Positions 25,346-33,902 of a stretch of DNA of 64,000 nucleotides are shown here, in pieces (the first letter of the stretch is position 1; the number at the start of each line of letters is the position of its first letter). The notes below the pieces were generated by a model. The model was not told the origin of the DNA. It did not search any database and was given only the letters and a program-made list of their open reading frames with translations. Position numbers and translations under genes: made by a program. Origin of the DNA: Flintibacter faecis (GTDB lineage: Bacteria > Bacillota > Clostridia > Oscillospirales > Oscillospiraceae); the NCBI RefSeq assembly GCF_014287875.1, contig NZ_JACOPN010000003.1:62001-126000 (forward strand). Direction: 5' to 3'.

Positions 25346-25948
25346 TTACATCGCCTGCCGTCCCTCCAGGGCGCGCATGAGGGTGGCGTCGTCGGCGTAT
25401 TCCAGGTGGCTGCCCACGGGGATACCATAGGCCAGGCGGGAGACCCGCACCTGGAAGGGCCTGAGCAGCCGGGCCAGATACATGGCGGTGGCCTCCCCCT
25501 CCGTGTCCGGGTTGGTGGCCATGATGACCTCCTCCACTCCCCCGGCGGCCACCCGCTCCACCAGGGATTTGATGTGCAGGTCGTCCGGCCCCACATGGTT
25601 CATGGGGGAGATGACCCCGTGGAGCACATGATACAGCCCGTGATACTCCCGGGAGCGCTCCATAGCCACCACGTCCTTGGGGTCGGCCACCACGCAGATA
25701 ACGCCGTGATTCCGCTTGGGGCTGGCGCACACGGCGCAGGGGCCCTCCCCCTCCGTGAGATTCTGGCACACGGGGCAGCAGTGGATGGCCGTTTTGGCCT
25801 GGGTGATGGACTGGGCAAAGGCATCCGCCTCCTCCTGAGGCAGGGACAGCACATAAAAGGCCAGGCGCTGGGCCGTTTTTCTGCCGATGCCGGGCAGCTT
25901 GGCAAAGTGCTCCACTAGATTTTCTAGTGCGGGGGGAAAGTATTCCAT
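25346..25948 (-). CDS. recR: Recombination protein RecR
   Basis: RecR acts with RecO (and RecF) to load RecA at single-stranded gaps. The 200-residue product has the helix-hairpin-helix LPGIGRKTAQRLAFY, a zinc finger CCPVC...CAVC (about 57-74), and a Toprim domain with VVADPKDV and ATNPDTEGEATA. The length is the family norm. The usual upstream dnaX and ybaB are not adjacent. It follows rpe on the minus strand. Confidence 0.96.
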   Translation of the reverse strand: MEYFPPALENLVEHFAKLPGIGRKTAQRLAFYVLSLPQEEADAFAQSITQAKTAIHCCPVCQNLTEGEGPCAVCASPKRNHGVICVVADPKDVVAMERSREYHGLYHVLHGVISPMNHVGPDDLHIKSLVERVAAGGVEEVIMATNPDTEGEATAMYLARLLRPFQVRVSRLAYGIPVGSHLEYADDATLMRALEGRQAM

Positions 25949-25978
25949 GAAAAAACCTCCGGGGTGTTTTGGGGAAAG

Positions 25979-26629
25979 TTAACCCTGACAGCGCAGGGCT
26001 GCGATGGCGGCGGGGATATCCTCTTTGCCATAGACGGCGGAACCGGCCACCAGCACATTGGCCCCGGCCTCCACCACCAGGGGAGCGGTCTTGGGGGCGA
26101 TGCCGCCGTCCACCTCCAGCTCGCAGGCGGGGTTATATTGGTCGATGATCTGCCGCACCTGGCGGATGGTCTCCAGCTGATCGTCCATAAACGCCTGACC
26201 GCCGAAGCCGGGCTCCACCGTCATCACCAGCACCATGTCCAGCTGCTCGATATAGGGCAGGATGGCTCGGGCAGAGGTGATGGGCCGCAGAGCCACTGCC
26301 TTCTTCACGCCGCATTGATCCATAACCTTCAGCGCCTCGGCGATGCGGGTGGGGTGGTCCGCCTCCAGATGGATGGACAGCAGATCGGCCCCCGCCTGGG
26401 CGAAGGTCTCGATATAGCGCAGGGGCTTGTCGATCATCAGGTGCACATCCAGGAACATGTCGGTACATTTGCGGATGGACTTGACCACGGGCACACCCAA
26501 GGAGATGTTGGGCACAAAGTTTCCATCCATCACGTCCACGTGGAGATAGTCGGCGGTGGCCACGCGGCGGATGTCCCGCTCCAGATTGCCAAAGTCAGCC
26601 GACAGGATAGAAGGGGCGATCTTGATCAT
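25979..26629 (-). CDS. rpe: Ribulose-phosphate 3-epimerase
   Basis: Interconverts ribulose-5-phosphate and xylulose-5-phosphate in the pentose phosphate pathway. The 216-residue TIM barrel starts KIAPSILSADFGNL and has HVDVMDGNFVPNIS, VHLMI, MTVEPGFGGQ and EVDGGI, including the metal-binding His and catalytic Asp residues. ATG 26629 has GAGGCAG upstream; an ATG eight codons earlier is not part of the family sequence. Confidence 0.95.
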   Translation of the reverse strand: MIKIAPSILSADFGNLERDIRRVATADYLHVDVMDGNFVPNISLGVPVVKSIRKCTDMFLDVHLMIDKPLRYIETFAQAGADLLSIHLEADHPTRIAEALKVMDQCGVKKAVALRPITSARAILPYIEQLDMVLVMTVEPGFGGQAFMDDQLETIRQVRQIIDQYNPACELEVDGGIAPKTAPLVVEAGANVLVAGSAVYGKEDIPAAIAALRCQG

Positions 26630-26829
26630 GAGAAGCTGCCTCGCTTTCGTCATTGTTGTATAGTATAAGAGTGTGCAAGGGAAGGCCCTTGGGGCCATCT
26701 GCCCCGGGGGCGCATAGGATAAAGGGCGGAGCGCGGAAGTCCATGGGCTTCCCGGTGTCCCGGCGGCGGGGACTGTGGGACCTGGCTTGCCCCCGTCCCG
26801 CCCTCGGCGGCCCGCCGCTTTTCAGATAG

Positions 26830-26866
26830 CCGTCCGCCGGCGGAACAACAGCCCGTCGGCGGACGG
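26830..26866 (-). terminator. Hairpin downstream of ilvA
   Basis: CCGTCCGCCG / CGGCGGACGG with a 17-base loop, 32 bases after the ilvA stop on the minus strand. No good T-run follows, so its terminator role is uncertain. The rest of the 270-base gap before rpe holds nothing I can identify. Confidence 0.45.
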
Positions 26867-26898
26867 CAAAGGGGCGGTATTTTCGCTTGAATACAGGC

Positions 26899-28116
26899 TT
26901 AGTACAGGTCGCCGGTGTCCCGCTCCGCCACCTGATAGCCCTCGTCCCGCATGGCCTGGAGGATCTGCTTCTTGTGGTCGTGGCCAAAGGCCTCCAGCGT
27001 GACCCGCAGCTCCACGCCGGACTGGCGGTTGATGTTGACGAACTGGTTGTGCTCCAGCTTGATGATGTTGCCGTTGTTCCGGGCCAGCACGTCGGCCACC
27101 CGCATCAGCTCGCCGGGACGGTCGGGCAGCTGCACGGCGAAGGTGAAAATCCGGCCCCGGCCGATGAGGCCGTGCTGCACCAGAGAGGACATGGTGATCA
27201 CGTCCATATTGCCCCCGGAGAGCACCGAGACCACGTTCTTGCCCTTGCAGTCCAGATGCTTCAGGGCGGCCACGGTGAGCAGGCCGGCATTCTCCACGAT
27301 CATCTTGTGCCGCTCCATGATGTCCAGGAAGGCCTCCACCAGCTCGCCGTCCTCCAGAGCCAGCACCCGGTCCACGTTCTGCTGGACATAGGGGAACACC
27401 AAATCGCCGGGGGTCTTCACCGCCACGCCGTCGGCGATGGTACTGGCGGTGGGCAGAGTGACCACATGGCCCGCCTCCAGGCTGGCCTTCATGGAGGCCG
27501 CGCCGGTGGGCTCCACGCCGATGACCTCTACATTGGGGTTGAGCAGCTTGGCCAAAGTGGACACGCCGGCGGCCAGACCGCCGCCGCCGATGGGGATGAG
27601 GATCACATCCACGTCGGGCAGGTCCTGGAATATCTCATAGGCGATGGTGCCCTGACCAGTGGCCAGGGTCAGGTCGTTGAAGGGGTGGACATAGGTCAGG
27701 CCCTGCTCCTCCGCCAGCTGGGCGGCCAGCTCGGCGGCATCGTCGAACACCTCTCCGTGGAGCACCACGTTGGCCCCATAGTCCTTGGTGTTGTTCACCT
27801 TCACCAGGGGGGTGGTGGTGGGCATGACAATGGTGGCGGCCACACCGGCGGCCTGGGCGGCATAGGCCACGCCCTGGGCGTGGTTTCCGGCGGAGGCGGT
27901 GACCAGGCCCCGGGCCTTCTCCTCGTCGGTGAGAGTGCTGATCTTATAATAGGCCCCTCGAATCTTATACGCGCCAGTGACCTGCATGTTTTCCGGCTTC
28001 AGATACACGTTGTTGCCGCAGCTCTTGCTGAGATAGGGCGAGTGGATCAGCGGTGTGGGCCGCAGCACGCCCTGCAACACATTTCGGGCTTCTTTGAACT
28101 GTTCGAGGGTAAGCAT
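26899..28116 (-). CDS. ilvA: Threonine ammonia-lyase with ACT domain
   Basis: PLP enzyme converting threonine to 2-oxobutyrate. The 405-residue product has the lysine loop YKIRGAYYKI near residue 53, ASAGNHAQGVAYAA, the tetraglycine IPIGGGGLAAG and a C-terminal ACT-type domain (about 325-400) with QLPDRPGELMRVADVL. The single ACT and 405-residue length fit the anaerobic/TdcB-IlvA type found in Clostridia. ATG 28116 has AAAGGAGC upstream. A second dehydratase without ACT lies at 54.95 kb. Confidence 0.93.
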   Translation of the reverse strand: MLTLEQFKEARNVLQGVLRPTPLIHSPYLSKSCGNNVYLKPENMQVTGAYKIRGAYYKISTLTDEEKARGLVTASAGNHAQGVAYAAQAAGVAATIVMPTTTPLVKVNNTKDYGANVVLHGEVFDDAAELAAQLAEEQGLTYVHPFNDLTLATGQGTIAYEIFQDLPDVDVILIPIGGGGLAAGVSTLAKLLNPNVEVIGVEPTGAASMKASLEAGHVVTLPTASTIADGVAVKTPGDLVFPYVQQNVDRVLALEDGELVEAFLDIMERHKMIVENAGLLTVAALKHLDCKGKNVVSVLSGGNMDVITMSSLVQHGLIGRGRIFTFAVQLPDRPGELMRVADVLARNNGNIIKLEHNQFVNINRQSGVELRVTLEAFGHDHKKQILQAMRDEGYQVAERDTGDLY

Positions 28117-28153
28117 AGTTTCGCGCTCCTTTTATATCTAAATAGGCTTTCTT

Positions 28154-28183
28154 ATCATACTCCATTCCGCCTGCATAAGTCAA
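28154..28183 (-). promoter_or_regulatory. Sigma-A-type promoter of ilvA
   Basis: On the minus strand TTGACT and TATGAT are 18 bases apart, about 38 bases before the ilvA start. Confidence 0.55.
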
Positions 28184-28213
28184 TGCAAACCACGCCCCTG
28201 CGGGGCAATTTCC

Positions 28214-28242
28214 TTGACACTCTCCGCCCACCGGGGTACAAT
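28214..28242 (+). promoter_or_regulatory. Sigma-A-type promoter of xpaC operon
   Basis: Consensus TTGACA at 28214 and TACAAT at 28237 with 17 bases between. It is divergent from the ilvA promoter, 56 bases before the xpaC-like start. Confidence 0.75.
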
Positions 28243-28297
28243 GGCAGTAAGATGAGAAAAGCATTCTATTTCCCAACTGGGACTACGGAGGAAAAAC

Positions 28298-29035
28298 ATG
28301 GCCAAACATGTAAAGCGTTCTGTCCTGCCCATCTATCTGGTGGGCTTTTTCTGGCTGGGGTACGCCCTGCTGTTCTCCCTGCGCTCGGCGGGGCAATATC
28401 TGCTGTGCGCCGCCCTGTCCGGGGTGGTGTTTGTACTGGGCAAGGCCCTGTTCCCGGACAGGCTCTATGACCTGCCTGGAGCGCCGGAGCAGGCCAAGCA
28501 AGAGCCCGCCAAAGATACCAAAGAGAAGGTCCAAGCCAAGGCCGAGTCCCGGCAGCCCGCCCTCTCTCCCGAGGTGGCCGCTCTGATCAAGGAGCGGGAC
28601 CGTGCCGTCAGCGAGATGCGCCGTCTGAACGACAACATTCCCGACCCCCGGCTGTCCCAGCAGATCGACCACCTGGAGGAGGTCACTGGGAAGATCGTGG
28701 ACCAGGTGGTGTCCCAGCCCAAAAAGCTGCCCCAGATCCGTCGCTTCATGGACTACTACCTGCCCACCACCCTGAAGCTGCTCAACGCCTATGACCGGAT
28801 GGACTCCACCGGCATCGCCGGGGACAATATCACTGCCACCAAGGACAAGGTGTCCGCCATGATGGACACCATCGTCCATGCCTTTGACCGCCAGCTGGAT
28901 GCCCTGTTCGGCGAGGAGGCCCTGGACATCTCCACCGATATCACCGTGATGGAAAACCTGCTGGCCCGGGAGGGACTGACCCAGGATAAGCCGTCCGGCC
29001 AAAATCCCGACGGCGGCGTGGAGCTCCATCTGTAA
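28298..29035 (+). CDS. XpaC-like 5-bromo-4-chloroindolyl phosphate hydrolysis family protein
   Basis: The 245-residue product has two N-terminal transmembrane helices (about 9-27 and 31-48) and a charged, helical cytoplasmic domain with VAALIKERDRAVSEMRRLND and YYLPTTLKLLNAYDRMDS, the hallmark of the XpaC family. Despite the name, enzymatic activity is not established; the family nearly always sits beside telA. GGAGG lies upstream of ATG 28298. telA begins 40 bases downstream. Confidence 0.85.
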   Translation: MAKHVKRSVLPIYLVGFFWLGYALLFSLRSAGQYLLCAALSGVVFVLGKALFPDRLYDLPGAPEQAKQEPAKDTKEKVQAKAESRQPALSPEVAALIKERDRAVSEMRRLNDNIPDPRLSQQIDHLEEVTGKIVDQVVSQPKKLPQIRRFMDYYLPTTLKLLNAYDRMDSTGIAGDNITATKDKVSAMMDTIVHAFDRQLDALFGEEALDISTDITVMENLLAREGLTQDKPSGQNPDGGVELHL

Positions 29036-29075
29036 TACCAGCTAAAATACCGAACATGACAGGAGGACACATAAG

Positions 29076-30272
29076 ATGAGCGAAGAGACTATGGACCTGA
29101 CCCCCCAGCTGACCCTCACCCCCGATTCCGCTGCCACCCAGCCCCAGGCCCCCAGCCTGACCCTGGAGCCCAACGCCGACCAGCAGCAGGCCCAGGCCGC
29201 CCAACAGGCCGCCCAGGCCCAGCGGGAGGCCAACGCCGTAAAGATCGACGAGTCCATGCTCAACGAGGCGGAGCGGAAGATGGTGGACGACTTTGCCCAG
29301 AAGATCGATATCACCGACTCCAACCTGGTGCTGCAATATGGCGCGGCGGCCCAGAAGAACATCGCCTCCTTCTCGGAAAGCGCCCTGAGCAACGTGAAAA
29401 CGAAGGACCTGGGTCAGGTGGGCGACGCCCTCAGCCAGCTGGTGGGCGAGCTGAAGACCTTCGGCCAGCCGGAGAAGAAGGGCCTGGCCGGGCTGTTCCA
29501 GAAAAAGCGCAGCGAGCTGGAGGCCATGAAGGCCAGCTATGCCAAGGCGGAGTCCAACGTGGACCGCATCGTCAAGGTACTGGAGGAGCACCAGGTGACC
29601 CTGATGAAGGACATCGCCATGTTCGACCAGATGTATGAGCTGAACACCAAGTACTATAAAGAGCTGACCATGTACATCATCGCCGGCAAGAAGCGGCTGG
29701 AGTATCTCCGCTCCAACGACCTGGTCCAGCTGCGGGAGAAGGCCGCCCAGTCCGGCACCCAGGAGGATGCCCAGGCCTGCAACGACTTTGCAAACCTGCT
29801 GGACCGGTTCGAGAAGAAGCTCCACGATCTGGAGCTGACCCGGATGATCTCCGTGCAGATGGGCCCCCAGACCCGCCTGCTGCAGAACAACGACACCCAG
29901 ATGCTGGAGAAGATCCAGTCCTCTCTGGTGAACACCATCCCCCTGTGGAAGAGCCAGATGGTACTGGCCCTTGGGCTGGAGCACAGCCGTCAGGCCACCG
30001 CCGCCCAGACCGCCGTGACCAACATGACCAACGACCTGCTGCGGCAGAACGCAGACATGCTGAAAATGGGCACCATCGAGACCGCCCGTGAGGCCGAGCG
30101 CTCCGTGGTGGATATCCAGACCCTGCAGCACACCAACGAGCAGCTCATCTCCACCCTGGACGAGGTGATGAAGATCCAGACCGAGGGCGCCCAGAAGCGC
30201 CGGGAGGCCGAGGCCGAGCTGGGCCGCATCGAGGGCGAGCTGAAGCAGAAGCTGCTGGAGATCCGGGGCTGA
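29076..30272 (+). CDS. telA: TelA family toxic-anion-resistance protein
   Basis: The 398-residue soluble, largely helical protein matches the TelA/YceH family (KlaA-like). Features include GLAGLFQKKRSELEAMKASY, a long coiled-coil middle and PLWKSQMVLALGLEHSRQA. Family members are linked to tellurite, colicin and lantibiotic tolerance; the mechanism is unknown. Its place between xpaC and the TPM-domain gene suggests one envelope-related operon. Confidence 0.9.
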   Translation: MSEETMDLTPQLTLTPDSAATQPQAPSLTLEPNADQQQAQAAQQAAQAQREANAVKIDESMLNEAERKMVDDFAQKIDITDSNLVLQYGAAAQKNIASFSESALSNVKTKDLGQVGDALSQLVGELKTFGQPEKKGLAGLFQKKRSELEAMKASYAKAESNVDRIVKVLEEHQVTLMKDIAMFDQMYELNTKYYKELTMYIIAGKKRLEYLRSNDLVQLREKAAQSGTQEDAQACNDFANLLDRFEKKLHDLELTRMISVQMGPQTRLLQNNDTQMLEKIQSSLVNTIPLWKSQMVLALGLEHSRQATAAQTAVTNMTNDLLRQNADMLKMGTIETAREAERSVVDIQTLQHTNEQLISTLDEVMKIQTEGAQKRREAEAELGRIEGELKQKLLEIRG

Positions 30273-30394
30273 TCTGCCCTTGCCCCTGTTCCCGCCCCCT
30301 GCCGGGGGCGGGAATTTAAAACTCCCGCTCTTGATCCCCGCCCCCGCAGGGGGTGGGGACTATAAAAACACACCTCTTTTGAAAGGACTATGCT

Positions 30395-31585
30395 ATGAAA
30401 TTCCTGCAAAAGACCTGGGTGGCCGTGGTCATCACCGCCGCCATGATCGTGGCCGCGGTGGCCATCGGCCTGAGCAAGCCAGCCCCGGCCGCCACGCCGG
30501 AGCCTGCGGCTCCCCCCAGTTTCTCTGACACAGCCCTGGACGGCTCCCTGTCCACCGGCCAGTATCAGCGCTATCTCAACGACCAGCCCGGGGTCCTTAC
30601 CGAGCAGCAGCGCCAGCAGCTGTGTCTTTACAACGCCAACTGGGACCTGCGCTACAGCAGTATCCTGGTGGTGGATATCCAGTCTGCGGCCCCCACCTCT
30701 GACAGTCTGGCCGACTACGCCTACGACCAGGCCAACCGCATGGAGCTGGGGCGGTATGATGCCTATCTGGTCATCGTCCCCTCCATTCAGGATGCCTATT
30801 TTGCCGCCGGGGCGGACTATCCCCTGTCCGACAGCCAGATCACCGACTTCATGGACCGGTACCTCTATCAGGACCTGGTGGACGGCAAGACGGATCAGGG
30901 CGTACTGGCCCTGTGCGCCGGGCTGAACGACTACTATGTGTCCAACTTCGGCACCGGCTCCGCCGACGGCGACTACAGCTATGACGACTACGGCACCGAC
31001 GAGGGCTCCGCTCTGGTGGGCCTGTTGATGCTGCTGGTCATTCTGCTGGTGATCTTCAGCATCATCGACCGCCTGCGCTACTCCTCCTATCGTCAGCGGT
31101 ATTACGGTGTGGTAGATCCGCCCGTTCTCTTCCGGCCCCTGCTGTTCTGGCACGGACCCTCCTACGGCTGGTATCGCCGCCGCTGGCACCAGCCTCCTCC
31201 CCCGCCTCCCCGTGGCCCCGGCGGCCCCGGTCCCAGGCGGCCCGGCGGTCCCGGCAGCTTTGGCGGTGGACCTCGCCCCGGCGGTCACAGTGGTAATTCT
31301 CGCCCCGGCGGTTTTGGGAGCACTTCCCGGGGCGGCGGCTTTGGCAGCGGCTCCCGGGGCGGCGGCTTTGGCGGCGGCGCTCCCAGAGGCGGCGGCTTTG
31401 GCGGCGGCGCTCCCAGAGGCGGCGGCTTTGGCGGCGGCGCTCCCAGAGGCGGTGGCTTTGGCGGCGGCTCCCGGGGCGGCGGCTTTGGCGGCGGCGCTCC
31501 CAGAGGCGGCGGCTTTGGCGGCGGCGCTCCCAGAGGCGGCGGCTTCGGCGGCGGCTCCCGGGGCGGCGGCTTTGGCCGACGCTGA
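30395..31585 (+). CDS. Membrane TPM-domain protein with Gly-Arg-rich tail
   Basis: The 396-residue product has a signal/anchor (about 8-27), a TPM domain (about 50-190) with DQPGVLTEQQRQQL, ILVVDIQSA and YLVIVPSIQDAYFAAGADYPL, a transmembrane helix (about 208-228), a Pro-rich bridge, and a C-terminal tail of about 120 residues dominated by RGGGFGGG units. TPM proteins include the photosystem II repair phosphatase TLP18.3, but bacterial roles are unclear. The glycine-rich tail could bind nucleic acid, wall polymer or itself. It is the third gene after xpaC and telA, with 122 bases before its start. Confidence 0.8.
   Translation: MKFLQKTWVAVVITAAMIVAAVAIGLSKPAPAATPEPAAPPSFSDTALDGSLSTGQYQRYLNDQPGVLTEQQRQQLCLYNANWDLRYSSILVVDIQSAAPTSDSLADYAYDQANRMELGRYDAYLVIVPSIQDAYFAAGADYPLSDSQITDFMDRYLYQDLVDGKTDQGVLALCAGLNDYYVSNFGTGSADGDYSYDDYGTDEGSALVGLLMLLVILLVIFSIIDRLRYSSYRQRYYGVVDPPVLFRPLLFWHGPSYGWYRRRWHQPPPPPPRGPGGPGPRRPGGPGSFGGGPRPGGHSGNSRPGGFGSTSRGGGFGSGSRGGGFGGGAPRGGGFGGGAPRGGGFGGGAPRGGGFGGGSRGGGFGGGAPRGGGFGGGAPRGGGFGGGSRGGGFGRR
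31321..31581 (+). repeat. Coding tandem repeat (RGGGFGGG units)
   Basis: Nine RGGGF units alternate with GGGAP or GGGS linkers; the DNA period is 30 bases for the AP form and 27 for the S form, with GGCGGCGGCTTTGGCGGCGG repeated nearly exactly. Such near-identical units tend to change copy number by slippage. Confidence 0.9.
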
Positions 31586-31665
31586 ACCTCCTCCCTTTCC
31601 CGGCATACTCCCGGCCCGTTTCTCATATGATTTGGGGAACAAACGAATCAGGAGTGTGATGCCCC

Positions 31666-32343
31666 ATGAGACCCACCCCCGCTGACCTCAACCGTATCCG
31701 GCTCCACGGGCGGCTGGAAGCTGCCCCCGTCCTCTCCCACGAGAACCATGGTGTCGCGTTCTATCTCTTTCCCCTGGCCGTGGCTCGCCTGTCCGGCGTG
31801 GAGGACCGGCTGCATGTGGTTCTGCCCGACGGACTGCTGTCCCAGCTGGGACCGCCCGTTCTGGGTCAGGAGGTCACCGTCGCCGGAGAGGTCCGCACCT
31901 TCAACAACCGCTCCGGTCCGGGCAGCAAGCTGGTCATCAGCACCTTCGCCCGGTCTGTCCTCCCCTGCTCCGGCCCGGATGAAAACCGACTGGAGCTCAC
32001 CGGTACCCTGTGCAAGCCCCCTGCTCTGCGCTCCACCCCCCTGGGCCGGACCATCTGCGACATGATCCTAGCGGTGAACCGGCGGTACAGCCGGGCGGAC
32101 TATCTCCCCTGCATCGCCTGGGGCAGCCTGGCCCATCTATGCGGCAGTCTGACCGTGGGGAACCGGGTGCGGCTCACCGGGCGGCTGCAGAGCCGCCTGT
32201 ACAGCAAGACCATCGAGGGCCGTCTGGAGGAGCGCACCGCCTTCGAGGTGTCCATCATGTCTTTGACTCAGGAGGAGGTCTCCTCTCCCCCAGAGCCCGT
32301 TTTGCTCCATACGCAAGCTGCACACGCCGAGGGCGGTCTGTAA
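31666..32343 (+). CDS. SSB-like protein with two OB-fold segments
   Basis: The 225-residue product has two consecutive OB-like regions: an N-terminal one (about 10-100, LHGRLEAAPVLS...VTVAGEVRTFNN) and a C-terminal one (about 105-200, LTGTLCKPPALRSTP...RVRLTGRLQSRLYSK). The latter ends with the SSB-like R-x-Y-x-K...R-T-A-F-E-V-S-I. It lacks the acidic tip of replicative SSB. Similar proteins are annotated as single-stranded DNA-binding in Clostridia. GAGTGTG precedes ATG 31666. Its final codons lie in the stem of the terminator. Confidence 0.7.
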   Translation: MRPTPADLNRIRLHGRLEAAPVLSHENHGVAFYLFPLAVARLSGVEDRLHVVLPDGLLSQLGPPVLGQEVTVAGEVRTFNNRSGPGSKLVISTFARSVLPCSGPDENRLELTGTLCKPPALRSTPLGRTICDMILAVNRRYSRADYLPCIAWGSLAHLCGSLTVGNRVRLTGRLQSRLYSKTIEGRLEERTAFEVSIMSLTQEEVSSPPEPVLLHTQAAHAEGGL

Positions 32344-32358
32344 GTCCAGACCGCCCTC
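32329..32358 (+). terminator. Hairpin overlapping the end of the SSB-like gene
   Basis: A perfect 12-base stem GAGGGCGGTCTG / CAGACCGCCCTC, with the TAA stop codon in the 6-base loop. A C/T-rich tail follows. Confidence 0.75.
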
Positions 32359-32384
32359 GCTTCTTCCTATCCGCTATTCCACAT

Positions 32385-32434
32385 ATGACCCGCCCGACAC
32401 TGGACAAACAGCACCGGGCGGGTCATATTTTATA
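32385..32434 (+). terminator. Second terminator after the SSB-like gene
   Basis: ATGACCCGCCCG pairs perfectly with CGGGCGGGTCAT over an 18-base loop and is followed by ATTTTATATT. Confidence 0.7.
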
Positions 32435-32683
32435 TTCTCACCGCCTTATAGATAAGACGGGCTGCTTTTGGTCTGCTGCCCCGGGGCGCAGCCTTGGGGC
32501 GGCAGTGGGCGGCGCCGGAAATGCGCCTATGTTCTCTCTTTGCTTCGGGCCGCGGTTTTTTCGCCGCGGACTTTCAGGCGGATGCCAAACCGGGCGTCTC
32601 AGCTCCGATCTGCCCCTATTCTAGCAGAGATCCCAAGCCGAATTTTCACGAATCCGGGAACAGTCTGTAAACGATTTAAAAAC

Positions 32684-32713
32684 AAAAGCGCCGGCCTGGC
32701 CGACGCTTTTTTC
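32684..32713 (-). terminator. potD terminator
   Basis: On the minus strand AAAAGCGTCGGCC / GGCCGGCGCTTTTGTTTTT forms a stem with one mismatch and a T-rich tail, about 10 bases after the potD stop. Confidence 0.75.
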
Positions 32714-32722
32714 AGGCTTGGA

Positions 32723-33838
32723 TCACTCCACGCCCATCTGGGTCCACAGGTCGTTATACAGGGTACGGGTCTCGGCGGGCAGGTTGAGATACATCTCGCA
32801 CTGGTCCAGCACCTCCTGGGGGGCGGCCATCACCTGATAGACCTCGTCCGGCAGCTTCTCCCCGGTCTGTTCCTCATAATAGGCGGGGTACTGCTCCAGA
32901 GCCTCCTGGTTGGGGGAGGCATACCAGATGAAGTCCATGTTCCGCAGGGAGGCCTCGGTGGAGCAGATGAAGTTGATCCACTCCTCCGCCTCGGTCTTGT
33001 GCTTGGCATCCTTCAGCACCACCATGGCATCCACAAACCAGTTGGAGCCCTCCTTGGGGATGACATACTTCAGGTCGGGGTTGTTCATATACATGGACAG
33101 GTAGTCCCCGGCATAGTAGGTGCACAGGGCGGTCTCCCCCACTTCCATCTTGTCGTAGATCTCGTCCATGAAGAAGCCCTGATACACGCCAGCCGCCTTG
33201 GACACGGCAATCAGGTCGTAGGCCTCGCGGATCTGAGCCTCGTCGGTGGTGTTGATGGAATAGCCCAGATACATCAGCGCGGTGGCCAGGGCATCCCGGG
33301 GGTTGCCGATCATGGCCGTCATGCCCTCGTACTGCATATCAAACAGGGCCTCCCAGCTGTCGATCTCCTTATCGATCATAGTGGGGTTATAGATGATGCC
33401 CAGAGTGCCCCAGGTGTAGGGCACGGAGTACAGGTTCTCCGGGTCATAGGGCAAGTTCTTGAACCGGTCTGCGATCAGGCTGAAATTGGGAATGTTGTCA
33501 AAATTCAGCTCGGCCAGCAGGCCCTCCTCGGCCATCTGGGCGATCATATAGTCAGAGGGCACGATCACGTCATACCCGGAGCCGCCCATGGCCACCTTAG
33601 AGTACATCATCTCGTTGCTCTCGGCGGTCTGATAGATCACTTTGATGCCCGTCTTTTCCTCGAACAGGTCAAACAGGTCCTCGTCGATGTTTTCACCCCA
33701 GCCGCACACGACCACCTCGCGCTGTGTGCCGGTGCTGCTGCTGTTGGAACCGGCGGCATCATCCTCCATGGCACAGCCGGACAGGAACAGGCCCATCGCC
33801 GTGGTACAGGCGAGGGTCAAGGCTACGATTTTCTTCAA
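32723..33838 (-). CDS. potD: Spermidine/putrescine ABC transporter substrate-binding lipoprotein
   Basis: Extracytoplasmic polyamine-binding protein of 371 residues. It has a lipoprotein signal with lipobox LSGC (Cys about 22), then the PotD pattern: VVVCGWGENIDEDLFDLFEEKTG, YDVIVPSDYMIAQM, VPYTWGTLGIIYN and a late WINFICSTEAS. It is the last gene of a complete potABCD operon, 64 bases after potC. Confidence 0.93.
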   Translation of the reverse strand: MKKIVALTLACTTAMGLFLSGCAMEDDAAGSNSSSTGTQREVVVCGWGENIDEDLFDLFEEKTGIKVIYQTAESNEMMYSKVAMGGSGYDVIVPSDYMIAQMAEEGLLAELNFDNIPNFSLIADRFKNLPYDPENLYSVPYTWGTLGIIYNPTMIDKEIDSWEALFDMQYEGMTAMIGNPRDALATALMYLGYSINTTDEAQIREAYDLIAVSKAAGVYQGFFMDEIYDKMEVGETALCTYYAGDYLSMYMNNPDLKYVIPKEGSNWFVDAMVVLKDAKHKTEAEEWINFICSTEASLRNMDFIWYASPNQEALEQYPAYYEEQTGEKLPDEVYQVMAAPQEVLDQCEMYLNLPAETRTLYNDLWTQMGVE

Positions 33839-33902
33839 TGGATCATTCCTCCCAAATAAATATATCTCTCGGCCTCAGGCCGGAAAGACCAGATTGCCCC
33901 GC

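Larger units (their letters stand above)
32344..32722. other. 380-base gene-free stretch with three hairpins
   Basis: Contains the arm of the preceding terminator, a second terminator (32385-32426) and the potD terminator (32684-32713). The stretch from about 32440 to 32680 shows no gene, promoter or repeat that I can support. Confidence 0.6.

Noticed and set aside
31285..31642. Pro-rich and Ala-rich repeat proteins read on other frames of the RGGGF repeat region
   Set aside because: They are frame shadows of the tandem DNA repeat; only the plus frame joins a conserved TPM domain with a start site.
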